From Malus domestica (taxonomy: Eukaryota > Streptophyta > Magnoliopsida > Rosales > Rosaceae), in the NCBI RefSeq assembly GCF_042453785.1, contig NC_091670.1, positions 33,119,501 through 33,183,500 of the forward strand: a DNA stretch of 64,000 bases. The letters are read 5' to 3'. The notes below the pieces were generated by a model, which worked only from the letters and a program-made list of their open reading frames with translations, had not been told where the DNA came from and ran no database searches. Shown piece by piece: positions 49,786 to 61,217 of this stretch. Both the position numbers and the translations under genes were made by a program. The first letter of the stretch is position 1, and each line of letters begins with the position of its first letter.

Positions 49786-50285
49786 CTCGCCCCTCTCCCT
49801 CCCATCAGTCCCCTCCAAATCCATCGCAATCGTGCACAGCTCAATGCCAACACACCTGGCAATCCAAATACCCTTTGTAGTTTGGCTCCTAAAACAAATC
49901 CACAAAATCAGATAGTCCTCTCTCCCAAAAAGCACTTATTCCAAAAGCAAAAAAAAAAAAAAAACCAAAATTGACTACACAATCAATTCCAAACTCAGAA
50001 ACTAACCTTCCACCGTAAGCATCCATCTCCCTAAACTTAGTCCAAAACAAATGATTTAACAAAGTGCTTTTCCCTGCCAAATCAAAAGACATAAGCACCA
50101 AAACCAAATTCACCAAAAACCTCAAAACTCAAACCAAATTGAACAAAGTTTCAAATTTTTACCGCTGCTCTGCGGACCCATGATTACAACAACCGCATAG
50201 GAGAGTCCGCACTCGGTAAGCTTCACCTCCTTCACAAACCTGTCGAGCCCATCTGCGTTAAATTCTCGATCGCCATAGATAAGTA
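49786..50285 (-). pseudogene. Captured 5' exons of ROOT HAIR DEFECTIVE 3 (RHD3/atlastin-like GTPase)
   Basis: Three exons with introns and conserved phases: about 50285-50163 ([36 protein letters not shown]), 50073-50007 (KSTLLNHLFWTKFREMDAYG) and 49888-49786 ([35 protein letters not shown]). Joined, they rebuild the Walker A motif GPQSSGKST and the G3 region DLEGTDG of the RHD3 dynamin-like GTPase, which fuses ER tubules. Downstream exons would lie across the Gypsy insertion (below 24536) and were not recognised; the 5' start is degraded. It is a genomic (intron-containing) capture in Helitron-like element A. Confidence 0.85.
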
Positions 50286-51048
50286 AATTCAAGAAAACAT
50301 CAAAACCCCAGAAAAAAAAAACAAAATCTTTCAGAAAAATCAAAGAAATTCACTCCGGTAATCAATCAATTAAGTACCTAATTCCCTTGGATGTCTTGAA
50401 TAAATATAACACTTCAAGATAAATTAACTACCCAATATTAATTTTTCCTGTTTCTTTCTTCTTATTCTCGGGAAAGAATCAAACCCAAAAACAATTAATC
50501 GAAGAAAACATACAGAAAATATTGGGGAGGAGTAACATACAATCTGTCGAGTTCTTCTTCGCTTTGCAGATAAGAGATGGTGGCTTCTCATCGAGTTCAT
50601 GTATGTATTGCCCAGAGTGAGATGATGAGCGGGCGTGAGAGAATAGGGCAGTGAGAGAGAGTCGGGAGAGAAAAAGAGGGAAAGAAATGGGGATGGAAAC
50701 GGATGGAAATCTAGTGCCCGGAGTGAGATGGAGAGCGAGACGAAGACAGAGAGAAGGAAAAGCTTGCGAGAGACATGGAAGAGTGCCGAGGAGAGGAAGA
50801 TTATGGTTTCAGTAGATGAGAGAGGAAGTGAGAGAGAGAGGTGAAGATGCAGTAATTCCCTTCACAAAATCAAACCCCCATCCCTCAATCACCGACAGCA
50901 GCCTTGATTTGAGGAGGAAAAATCAACCCTAAACCCTTTTTTGGTAGCTTCAGTGCCTCACTCCTCTCTCTCCCTTCCCCTCCCTCTCTCTGCAACCCAT
51001 GCTTTTTTGGCAGCATCACTCCACGTAACCCATCCCAATCCGTCCCAA

Positions 51049-51250
51049 ACCCTACGGGTCTTCTCTGACCATACCGACTCTCCCACTTGTGAAAGCCATC
51101 TGCAGCAACAGTGCCGAGACCTACCCATCCCCCTCGCTCTCCTTCCATCGCCATCTCTCTCTCTCTCGCAGACCCTCCATCCCCAAAACCCTAATCAAAC
51201 GGGTCACCCCCCATCTCTCCCAAAATCGAGAGGATAAAATTGCCCTTCCC
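51049..51250 (-). repeat. Module shared by Helitron-like elements A and B (copy in A)
   Basis: Counterpart of 47270-47470; it lies upstream of the RHD3 exons on the minus strand. It differs by an insertion of about 25 bp around CCATCCCCCTCGCTC. Confidence 0.75.
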
Positions 51251-51567
51251 AATACACCATCCCCACCATCGGATTGTAATCTTAGATGGGCAAAACTGTA
51301 ATTAAATGATTTGGGCCTGACTGAGGGCCAGGCTTCTCAGCTAAAACCAACTCATTTGGGCCGGGCCTAGTACCGGGCTGCCGACCCAAAACCAACTCAA
51401 AGAGCAATGACATGGTTGTAAATAATCTGAAATTCGGATTGCAATACTATTCATTTCTACAGTGCCAATTGAGAACCTTTCTTTAGACTAAAGTAACTTG
51501 TCAAATTAAAAAGCTATGGTTCAACAATCTGAACTTCACTTATACCGAACATTTTGGAATAATACTT

Positions 51568-51640
51568 ACCTTCTAATGCAGGGAAGAGAGAGAATAATCC
51601 ATACAAAGTCCTACTTATTTCCAACTCCAACGCTAACCCT
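51568..51640 (-). pseudogene. Exon-like piece of unknown origin
   Basis: AG acceptor, open frame GLALELEISRTLYGLFSLFP then ALE, and a GTAAGT donor. It was not recognised. It lies just outside the right end of A in the region assigned to copy C and has the same orientation as the other captured exons. Confidence 0.35.
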
Positions 51641-52145
51641 TCTGCATCACCGTTGTAAAAAAAAACGTATTATAGTTTGATCAAATACTGCTATGCAGTA
51701 CTATAGCTATATGAAACAGAGATTTTTATCACTTCTAATTTGCAAAACTTTTGCTTACATTCAGTTAGAAAAAGCTTATTATATCATACACAGAATATTG
51801 CAGAAGTTGTCAAATAATTACCATCTAAACATTGAGAATAACCCACATCCACATCGCACAAAATTTTATAGAAAAGGGGACAAAGAGATGAGTGACCAAA
51901 CCAATATGATGCAATCGAATCCCCTTGTAGGCTGCTGAGAGATAAATAAATGGCGTTGCCAGAAAGATTAAATGCATTCTTCAAAGTATATAGTGGTTGT
52001 TTGGGTGGAAGACGGTTCGAATGGACTAATTTTCAATCAAACGGATTTATAAATGAAAGAACAGAGTTCAGATAACGAAATGCAACATGGTAAAATTCAA
52101 GATCACGATTCAGAGGATTTGAACAATATTGTGTTGAAAACTCAC

Positions 52146-52366
52146 CAAAGAGTGACGGTTCCAGGGCAGTAATGGTTAGGGTTCTTGACTCCTCCAGTTG
52201 TGAGTGCAGATTTTATTGCAGCCTATACAAAATTAAAACAATTAGCAACTTAGATCCAATAATCTGATTGTTTCTAGGGAAAATTCGCTTGCAATTATTA
52301 AATCTAATTTTATAGACATTAGAAACCCAAACGAAACGCACCTTGGTGGCAAGTACCTTCCCTTTC
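52146..52366 (-). pseudogene. Captured histone H3 exons
   Basis: Two exons: about 52366-52342, ending KVLATK with a GTGCGT donor, and 52222-52146, reading AAIKSALTTGGVKNPNHYCP then GTVTL with a GTGAGT donor. Joined, they parallel the H3 segment KQLATKAARKSAP/TGGVKKPHR.RPGTVAL with many replacements (for example R26 to I, K36-type Lys to Asn), so the copy is decayed. The intron positions fit an intron-containing H3.3-type gene. Start and C-terminal histone fold are missing. Confidence 0.65.
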
Positions 52367-52379
52367 TACAATTATTTTC

Positions 52380-53253
52380 CTAGAAAAAAAAATCACATGC
52401 ATATTTATACACATAAAAGGTTGCAATGAAAAATACGAAGAAATGATCTGCTGACGAAACAAAAAAAATTAAATACTTCACTTAAAAGGAAAGTTAACTC
52501 CAGCGACAGAATGAAAATCTATATCTTCAACATGAAAATCAATGGAAAAATTAAATACCTCACAATATATGCAATATTTCAATGAATTAGAGACTTAAGA
52601 CCTATTAAAGTTGCTATTCTTCAAAACACAGCAGCATAATCATTCAAGTTGATGCATATTTCAATCAAATTGATGTATATTTCAATCGAGCCTCATTAAA
52701 AATAGAAAATACAGCAGCACAAAGCATAACAAAAGCTTGGAAATGGAAAAGGAACCTGCAATTAGGTTTCTTTGAGAAGAAAAAATGGCAGAACAGAGCC
52801 CAGAATCACAAAGACAGAGACAGAGTGGAGTGAGTCGGAGGATACAGCAAGACTGGACCTTTCTACCAGAGAAAACAATAGACTGCCGATGAACTAAACC
52901 ACCTAAAAAAATCTATGACAACTTTAAAGAAGGAAAAAAATATCTATGACAATTTGAAGAAAGCATATGGAAAATAAATCCGTTAGCAATTTAGAGAAAT
53001 TGGTGGACCAAATCATATTAAATTTAAGTTAAATGAGCAAAGGTACACCAATTAAATGAGGTACACCATAAATATTCAGACTTTTCTACCTTTTAGCTCT
53101 CTAATTTACTTTCAATATACACGAACAAAGTTGAGGATTCACTTTATGATAGCCATCCAACCGAAATCACACAAAATCAACAAATCATTGACAAAAACAC
53201 TCATGGAGTTCTAATTAAATATGGAATTATTGGATCATTTGCTTCTGTATGTG
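52380..53253. other. AT-rich stretch without a recognised gene
   Basis: No exon or repeat could be supported. Confidence 0.4.
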
Positions 53254-53258
53254 GAATG

Positions 53259-55098
53259 TGTTGAAAAACGCCCACACTAGACCTTGTTCTTTGATGTAAC
53301 CAACGGCAATAGACTAAACTAGCAAATATAGAAAATACTTAGAAACACACAAGAATTATACTGGTTCGGCAGAACTTATGCCTACGTCCAGTTGTGATTT
53401 CTCTTGGTAGAGAAATCACCGCTCCTTTGATTAATAATAGAGATTACAAAACTTTTGCAAACCCTAGAACTAATCTCTCTCTCTTGTCTTGGCTGTCACA
53501 GTTTTTCTCTCTTACAATTTAAGACTTGCCGCACCCTATTTATAGGCATAGGGTGCAATTTACATGTCCTTTACAGATTATAATTCCTATTCTAAGTGGA
53601 ATAGGAAATTAGACTTCCTTTCCAATTCCAAATAGACTTCTAGGATTTCTAATCTAAATTGAATAAGGAAACTAAGATTCTTTCCTAGCCCTTTTAGGAG
53701 AAGAATTGGTGCACCCTTTTTTCCCTAAAACAATCCTAAACAGAAAAGGACATTAATTGACGAGCCAAAACCTAACAATCTCCACCTTGGTGAGTCAAAC
53801 CAAGTCTTGATCGTTTGCACCCCAGAGTATCTTTGAACCTTTTTGAAGTAGCTCTGGAAATCTTCAAGAGTCTTCACCTTGGCAATCTTCTTCTTGCCTT
53901 GTTGCACCTCAAGTGAGAAGGTGTTCCACTTTAATCAATCAACGAGATTGATCAAGTTCAAGCAATGCTTGAACTTCTTGGCCGGCACTATCTTTGTAAG
54001 GAAATCTGCGGCATTGTCATCCGTATAAACCTTTTCAATCCAAATTTCCTTAGACTCCACCCAATCTCTGATTTTGTGATACCTTGCTTCAATGTGCTTT
54101 GATCTTCCAGAAAAAACCTGATTCTTTGCCAAGTGAATGGCACTTTGACTATCACACTTCAGCTTCACACAATCTTGAGTGATTCCCATTTGACTTACCA
54201 ATCCACTAAGCCAAATCGCTTCCTTTCCAGCTTCGGCAAAAGCAATATACTCTGCCTCTGTGGTCGACAAAGCTGTAATTGGTTGCAGTAGTGCCCTCCA
54301 ACTGATTGGTCCTCCTGCGCATGTAAACACATAACCAGAAGTTGACCTTCTCTTGTCCAAGTCCCCTGCATAATCTGCATCCACGTATCCTAACACCCCT
54401 GCATTTTCCTTTTGCTTCTCAAACATAATCCTTTGTCGCCAATAACCCTTCAAATAACGCAAAATCCACTTGACTGCATCCCAATGTTGCTTTCCTGGAT
54501 TTGCCATGTATCTGGAAACGACACTGATTGCTTGAGCTATGTCGGGACGTGTGCATACCATTGCATACATGAGGCAGCCCACTGCATTAGCATAAGGCAC
54601 ATTCTTCATTACTTGTTGCTCTTCCTCGGACGTAGGACACTGTTGCCCACTTAACCTGAAGTGAGCTGCCAAAGGAGTCGAAACTACCTTTGCTTCTTGC
54701 ATGTTGAACTTCTCAAGAACCTTCTAAATATACTTGGCTTGTGATATCCAGATCCTTCCAGCGGTCATATCTCTCTGAATTTCCATGCCAAGGATCTTCT
54801 GTGCAGCACCTAGATCCTTCATGTCGAACTCCTCGCTCAACATCTTTTTCAAGTCTTGAATTCTAGACTTGTATTGACAAGCAATTAGCATGTCATCCAC
54901 ATATAGCAATAGCAATATGATCATCCCATCTTGGAACACATGATAGTACACACAACAGTCATATAAACATCTTCTAAAATTGAATAAGGAAACTAAGATT
55001 CTTTCCTAGCCCTTTTAGGAGAAGAATTGGTGCACCCTTTTTTCCCTAAAACAATCCTAAACAGAAAAAGACATTAATTGACGAGCCAAAACCTAACA
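53259..55098 (-). mobile_element. Copia retrotransposon with a large internal deletion (Tork/TNT1-like)
   Basis: The left (3') LTR 53259-53777 (519 bp) begins TGTTGAAAAACG and ends CCTAACA. The right LTR keeps only its outer ~125 bp (about 54974-55098). A 5-bp target duplication GAATG flanks both (53254-53258 and 55099-55103). The purine tract AAGGTGGAGAT adjoins the 3' LTR. Because both outer ends and the duplication survive, the missing gag, protease, integrase and 5' LTR interior were removed by an internal deletion after insertion. Confidence 0.93.
53935..54951 (-). pseudogene. Copia RT (C-terminal part) and RNase H
   Basis: 54951-54724 reads ILLLLYVDDMLIACQYKSRI (the YVDD active site), then a TAG interrupts at about 54724-54726 and the frame continues KVLEKFNMQEAKVVSTPLAA through RT thumb and RNase H (GYVDADYAGDLDKRRSTSGY, LSTTEAEYIAFAEAGKEAIW, SKHIEARYHKIRDW) to the stop at 53935. 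It is defective because of the stop and loss of everything upstream of the RT core. Confidence 0.92.
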
Positions 55099-55103
55099 GA
55101 ATG

Positions 55104-57746
55104 AATTCCTTTTATTTTATTTTGAGATATATATAAAGTTTCAACATATCCAATTCCAATTAGCACATATCCAAATTCCAATTCAATAAACCACACATCC
55201 AAATCAATTCAAACTAAATACTTAATATTCAATCACATATCCAATTCAAACTACATGGCTAACATTCAATAACATGTCCAATCTTTAAGCACATTTGCCA
55301 TAAAAAAGTTGCATCCTTTTCACTGTATTTTTTCAGACTTTAATCACATGAATTTAAGCAACAAAAGAAGGAACCACAGGAAAGAGAAAAGTACCTTAAG
55401 ACATTCAAGGGTCGGAAAACTGGTTGATTTGGACAGCCGGAATCTGAGCTGAAATGGAGGTCGGGTGGTCAGTTGTGGAGGTGTCTGGGTGTGTGCGTGC
55501 GTGTTGAGTAGAACTGCTTTTGTGCTTTATGGCTGGTGGATATAGCAGACGAAAAAGAGAAATAAAGGGAGGAAACATTGTATTACCTGTTCAAGCAAGG
55601 GAGGAAACACTTTGCAGCAACTTTAAAAGCATGCTTGTTCAAAGGCATAAGCTATAATAAAAATCAAACAGAAAAATTCAATCTATTTCTAACAACAGCA
55701 ACCATAATTTCCTACTAAAAATAACATATATCAACAGATTTGTTAGGAAACAATTCACAACTATGCTCAATTCATTCAAAAGTAGGAAAAAATGGGGCAC
55801 TTAAGCCACTAATTGTAACAGCAGAAAGAAAATTGAGCTACTAATTTGAAATGACATGTTTGATTCAATGAATAAGTAGAAAAAACAATAGGATTTTTAG
55901 CTGCCTCATATAATCTTTTATGCAAAGCCTTAAAATGTTATGCTCAATTCAGTCGAAAGTTGGAAAAAATGGGGTTTTTGCAATGAAATTGTCATGTTTT
56001 GATTCAATAGTTTAGACCACATGGACAAAATTGAAATTGCATGCTTCATTCATTCAAAAGTAGGAAAAAAGCCAGATTTTTAGTTGCTTTACATAAATAT
56101 TTTATAGGAGGTGTTAAAATGACATGCTTAATTCATTTAAAAGTTGGGAATTGGGATTTTTTCAGTGAAATTGTCATGTTTTGGTTAAATGTTTTAGGCA
56201 AAATGGACAAAGAAGAAAGAAAACACACCATTTGGTTAAAAGTATTTTTTTTCCTTTTGATTTTGGCCAAAACAAACGGTTCTGTCTAAACAAAGTGTTA
56301 ATGATCTTCTTCCCCTGGTTTGGTACTTTGCAAAATAGCACAATGGTGCAACACCACTGCTCAAGCATGATTTCCGAATGGGTAATGCACAGCAGACTAG
56401 AATTACAAAGAAATTTTAACCTAACATCAAATTTACCCAAATTCCAATCATTCCTCTGATTTGTTCCAAAAAATTACAAACACACTCTAATCTAACACTT
56501 ATCAACGGGTTCCTAGACGTACAAAAAAACGATGACAAAAACTCACCCAGAAATTAAGCTACCAATCTCTCAAGTACGTACTTGATAAAAGTGAAGCATA
56601 TACAAATGTAAAATATGAATGAAATATGCAACAATTGTATAAAAACATGCATAAATGATAAACCAATATTACAAACATGTTAAATAAACAGAAGGTATAT
56701 AATAATAAAGAAGAAGAAGGAGAACGAAGTACTAAAAATAGCAAGGAAATTGTTTTTGGCGGAAGGAGATTTACCCAAAAAATAAGAGGACCGCCAGAGA
56801 CTGCCAAATTTGCGACTAATCAACGAAGGAACCAAAATGAAAAATATCCTCTCAGTGAGGAAAACCTAGCACAGGATCAGAGCCAACCCAAAACAAAATG
56901 GTTACAATTTCATCCAAATCAAGCAAAACTCAAAAGAAAAACCAAACACAGCACATACCACCGTTGATCGCAACCCCAGAAATTGTGCGAAGCAATTTTA
57001 CCACGGAGGACAAAACACCCAAAACCCTAGGTTTATACAAATGGAAAACCTATTTCGGCAGAGAAGCTATAACACTGAAAGACCAACACAACAGGAAGAA
57101 AAAGAGAAATGAAGAGGAAGTGATATTATCAGACAGTGAAGAAAGCAGCACAAAATATCTGTTTTGTTGTCCCAATTTAATAATTTAAAATCAAATCTTG
57201 CACTCCTGACTAAAAGTTGAAGAACCGAACCAGAATCAAACAGAAAAGAAAGCAGGAAAAAACATGTTTCTAAGCAAGTTCAAACCAGAAACAGTGAAAT
57301 AAGGGAAAATTCGGTTCAAAAGGGTCACTTAGCTTTGAAAGGAATTCAAGCTGCCAGCTGGAACCAAATCTCTGAAACCAACCCTAGGTTTAGGCGTCCC
57401 TTCTTGCCTCACCCCTACCTATTGCTTTGTTCATCCTACCCCTCCCTCTCTCCTCCAATTTTTCCTTCTAGAAGTCCTCATCTCTCTTCTCTCTGGCATC
57501 GCACGACCCACCTCTCGTCTCTCTGCTATCGGACGACTCATCTCTCTCTTCTCTCTAGCATCGCACCACACCTCCCCTCTCTTCTCACTGGCTTCATTGC
57601 AGGCTAGGCCTGCCCGTGTCGGCCATCCATCTGAACAACCCAACCACAAACAAAACCCACCAACCCAGTCACACAGCCCAAACCCACAAAAGCCCAGGTG
57701 AAATCCTTAGAGCAATGACATTATTGTAATTAAACTAACACTATTC
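55104..57746. other. Interior of Helitron-like copy C, no intact gene
   Basis: AT-rich. At about 55240-55300 it shares the ACTACATGGCTAACATTCAA block with element B (38615-38680). An exon-like end SKSTSFPTLECLK with a GTACTT donor lies at about 55395-55435 (minus). A duplicated CATTCAAAAGTAGG/TTAGTTGC motif recurs around 55775-56110. No gene is assigned. Confidence 0.4.
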
Positions 57747-57754
57747 ATTTCTAC

Positions 57755-58978
57755 TAGGGGTGGGCAAACGGGTATAGGAACCGCGGGTCGGGGCGGGTAA
57801 TCACGGTTCGGGGCGGGTACGGGCCAGTTCCTAATATTTTAGAGAACAAATGGGGCGGGGCGGGGCGGGCCCTTTTCATTTACGGGGCGGGCCGAGTCCA
57901 GATGCTTAGAAAAACGGGTACCCAGACCGGCCCGTTTCTAATTATAATGAACGGCCGAGATTGAATGATAACCTATCATCCCATCTCAACCGTTGGTTTC
58001 TACCCTAGTTTCTACTCAATTCAACTTTCCAGAATTCACTATGTCTCAGCTGCCTCTCTATCTCCCACAATCTCTCTCTCCCCGAACCTGTTTCTTCTTC
58101 TTCTTCTTCTTTAAGTTTTTAATCCCAGCTAGGTTTTGCTAATTTTCTCTGCATTTTCGCTCAGAAGACTGTACCTGTGAGAGCGTCATCTTCTCAACGT
58201 CGAGGAGGTAAAGGCTTTCGTCGAAGATCGATTGAGAGAGCTCCTGAGAGTTGATTGAGTTTGCTTGATGGGATTTAATTTTTCAGTTTTTTTTTTAATC
58301 ACCCGAAGTTAGAGAGATAGGTTTTTGGGAATTTGGCTGCTTTTTTGTGAGTTATTTCCTGTGTGTGTTAATATTTGTGGAAAAATGATAGTGAAATCTG
58401 GGAAAGGTGGCAAATTTGGAGATGATGAGATTGGAATCTGATTGTGGTGAAGGTAGAGAAAAATGGGGTTTTTGTAATTTGATTGGGGAATTTAGTTGCT
58501 TCAGATTTGTCTGCCATTTGAAAAATTGGGTATTGAATATTAAAATGGTGTGTTTTGTTTTGTTCTCTTCCATTAGGTAGTCGGAGAGCAGATAGGGATG
58601 CAGTCCGAGACGGAGCAGGTGCCACCAGAGTCGGAAAGAATGGAGGCGTTGATTGCGAGGATGTAGGCCATGGTGAGAAACGTGGTGTTGCCGATGCGGG
58701 CCTCGGTGGTGAAAGTGGAGCTGCGCTCGATGGAGAAGCTGTGGTGCGATGACGAAGGCAGCATGTCGGTGGTTCTGGAGTCCTTTCCGTAGCGGTTTCG
58801 TAAAAAAAAAAAAAAAACCAAGGACTCGTGGACCCGGCCCAGACCTGCCCGTTTCAAACGGGCTGGGTTCAGTTTGATTCCTGTAATGAAATATGATGTA
58901 CCCGGCTTGGCTCGGCCCGTTTCTTTTAACCTTCAATTCCTTCAAAATTAGGCCTGGCCCGGCCCGTGCCCAGCCCTA
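57755..58978. mobile_element. Non-autonomous hAT transposon (1.2 kb) carrying a host gene fragment
   Basis: Perfect 8-bp target duplication ATTTCTAC (57747-57754 and 58979-58986), as expected for hAT. Short terminal inverted repeats: left TAGGGGTGGGCA, right (minus) TAGGGCTGGGCA. Subterminal regions are rich in CGGGGCGGG/CCCGGCCCG motifs. No transposase. The inside includes a CT-rich leader, poly-T stretches and an adenine/guanine permease fragment on the minus strand. Confidence 0.92.
58570..58790 (-). pseudogene. Captured N-terminal fragment of an adenine/guanine permease (AZG-like)
   Basis: The minus strand reads [20 protein letters not shown] followed by [20 protein letters not shown] and CIPIC, the conserved start of plant AZG purine transporters, including the first membrane helix. 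Everything downstream is absent and the frame ends in the hAT element. The capture is unusual because hAT elements are less known for gene capture than MULEs or Helitrons. Confidence 0.78.
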
Positions 58979-59154
58979 ATTTCTACCGTGCCATTTCCAT
59001 GCTTTCTTTAGACTAAAGTAATTAGACACATTATTTTATTAAAAACCCAGCCTAGTGAAAATAGAGAAAAGCCCTACTCCCTAACCGCCGAGTCATGATG
59101 ACTTTGGATTTAGAGCCGTCCACGTGAAGCAACTTGAGGTTCAACCATAAAAAT

Positions 59155-59305
59155 TAAAAGAAAACTAACGAAAAGTCCAAAAAAACTTCTCTTGTAATGA
59201 AAAGCCCTTTTTAAATGTATAATGAATAGTGTCAGTTAAAGGTAAAAATGTGGTTTTTCGTTAAAAGTGAACAGTACCGGGAGTGTTTTGTTAAAACTCT
59301 CTTTT
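59155..59305. repeat. MITE-like repeat, copy 1
   Basis: AACTAACGAAAAGTCCAAAA, then a middle part with TGAATAGTGTCAG and GGTTTTTCGTTAAAAGTGAA, ending GTTAAAACTCTC. It resembles a very common Rosaceae MITE (from memory). It recurs at 60763-60890. Confidence 0.7.
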
Positions 59306-59729
59306 AAAATTAATTGACAATATATGGAATAGCCTAATTACTTATAAGCACATGTAATGTCTCTTCTTTTCTCAATGTGAGACTCATATACTATCAACAC
59401 CACAAACCTCACCTACCTCTCTTCTTTTTCCTCTGGTTCTTTCTTCTTAGCATATTTTCCAAGTTTTCATTAGGCCTGGCTGCGATAGCGGCATTGTAGT
59501 TTTAGTTTGTGGTTGTAGCGGTGATCTATCTCGATGGCGAAGTCTACCCTGGGATCGACAGTGGTGACAGCTGCACATGGCAATAAGCAAGTACTGTTCC
59601 TGGTATTAGGACTAGGGCCTTCATTTTGATGGGCTGATTTGTTTCGCCCATAGTTTTACTTTAGGTATGGTTAGATATGTCGTGTTGCAATTCTTTTGAT
59701 TTTTTTTCTTTGTGAAACAATAGATTTTG

Positions 59730-59840
59730 TTAAATTAAACGTTAAATTAGCTTCCGACGGAGTTCGAACCCACGCCGTCATGCAAGGGCTCAACTCATTT
59801 TCATTACTGTGGTAAAAGGGCACTTGCCAATTGTTTTGAA
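59730..59840 (-). mobile_element. Possible tRNA-derived SINE remnant
   Basis: On the minus strand, TTGGCAAGTGCCC (A-box-like) is followed after about 45 bp by GTGGGTTCGAACTCCG (B box). The sequence does not fold into a complete tRNA as far as can be seen, and no target duplication was identified. Confidence 0.45.
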
Positions 59841-60309
59841 GAACCTATTATGTTTTCAAGTTACATAATTTGAGCGTATGTGAAAAATGTTTATAAATAT
59901 TGTTATTCGTGATGAAAAAATGTCAAATCACGTGTTTTAGTAATGAAACAGATTCAGAAAGAAATTTCTTATGAGGTTTCAATCTCCAATGTCCAACGTA
60001 AATTAATAACTTTGTCAATGACTTATGTTTAGGGAGCGGAGGACAACTTGTATGACGCAGGTTCACCATGGCGTAAGAGTTGTTCTCTTCTCCTTCACCG
60101 TCATTTTGGGCTTCTAATTTCACATGCATCATGTTTACCTAGTTCAGATATAATAAAGACGAATTCCCATAGCTTATACAGTAATGGTGCTGCTTTGATA
60201 TATACTATTAAAACTTAGTTGTGGAATCAGAAGTTTGGAGTCATGAATTATATTTGACTCAAATCCTCTCCAAATCACTGGAAAAAAAAATTAGACGTTA
60301 GTTGAAAAA

Positions 60310-60480
60310 CCTCGACGGTACGAGAAATTTATTGAGATGAAAAAAAGAAGTTACACCTAATCAAGGAGGGACATAAACCTTATTCTTCATAAAGCAAAAA
60401 TAACAAAATACAAGAAAAGAGGGAGGGATATACACCTTACCCCTCTTGAACAAGAAAATACAAGAAAAAGAGAAGGGGAG
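60310..60480. repeat. Local repeat P, copy 1
   Basis: GAAATTTATTGAGATGAAAA through AAGAAAAAGAGAAGGGG is almost identical to 62908-63068 in the same orientation. Confidence 0.9.
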
Positions 60481-60762
60481 ACATAGACTTTACCCCTATT
60501 AAAAAATAAAATACAATAAAAAGAGAGGGGCGAACATAGGACCAAACCCCTCTAAAATAAAACTTAAAAGGTAAGAACCTGCAAGACAAGCTGCAAAACA
60601 AAAAAGAAAAATCCAAAAGGATTAGGTAAAAAAGAAATTTGGTTGAGCCGGTTTAAGCATTTTCCAACATATCAATAAAAAAAAAGATCTAACATTTCAA
60701 CCGTTTTTATATTTCAAAAAATCTACACTTCTCCCACGTTTCAATTCTATCAAATAAAAACT

Positions 60763-60890
60763 AACGAAAAGTCCAAAAAAACTTCATTTTTTATGAAAAG
60801 TCATGCTTAAAAGTATAGTGAATAGTGTCAGGTAAAGGTAAAAATTTGGTTTTTCGTTAAAAGTGAACAGTTATTAAAACTCCCATCTAT
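60763..60890. repeat. MITE-like repeat, copy 2
   Basis: Same family and orientation as 59155-59305, with small indels. Confidence 0.7.
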
Positions 60891-60972
60891 CAAAAAAATA
60901 AATTTATCGGAACACAAAAATTTCTTCGAGTAAACCAACTTACATATGGTTCGATCGGTTTAATGCGCACCC

Positions 60973-61166
60973 CTATTTTTTTTTTCCATGCCCCGGAAAA
61001 GGTACGGTCTTATAGTGCACCGGTTCCTCTTCCTTTGCCACAACATGCAGATGCGACCTACTGATGATCTTTTCTGCTACATCTGCAATGACCAATGAAC
61101 TTTCATTATTAACTAGTTACCAACTTACCAATCATATATAGATGCTAATCAAACAACGATTTATTG

Positions 61167-61217
<51 letters not shown>

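Larger units (their letters stand above)
57747..59021 (-). mobile_element. Right terminus of Helitron-like copy C (interrupted by hAT)
   Basis: AGAGCAATGACATTATTGTAA, CACTATTCATTTCTAC and, after the hAT insertion, CGTGCCATTTCCATGC and CTTTAGACTAAAGTAA match the right ends of A (51496) and B (49520). The left end of C was not found: no CTAG/TAGAAATTAGG terminus is visible between 51497 and 57746. C may therefore extend left beyond A, with A nested in it, or be truncated. Confidence 0.65.

Noticed and set aside
56041..57188. Several short open frames in the C interior
   Set aside because: Overlapping on both strands, A/T-driven, no domain or splice evidence.
57755..58978. GC-rich regulatory island near a gene
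   Set aside because: The GC-rich edges are subterminal sequence of the hAT element; its 8-bp duplication and inverted ends explain them.
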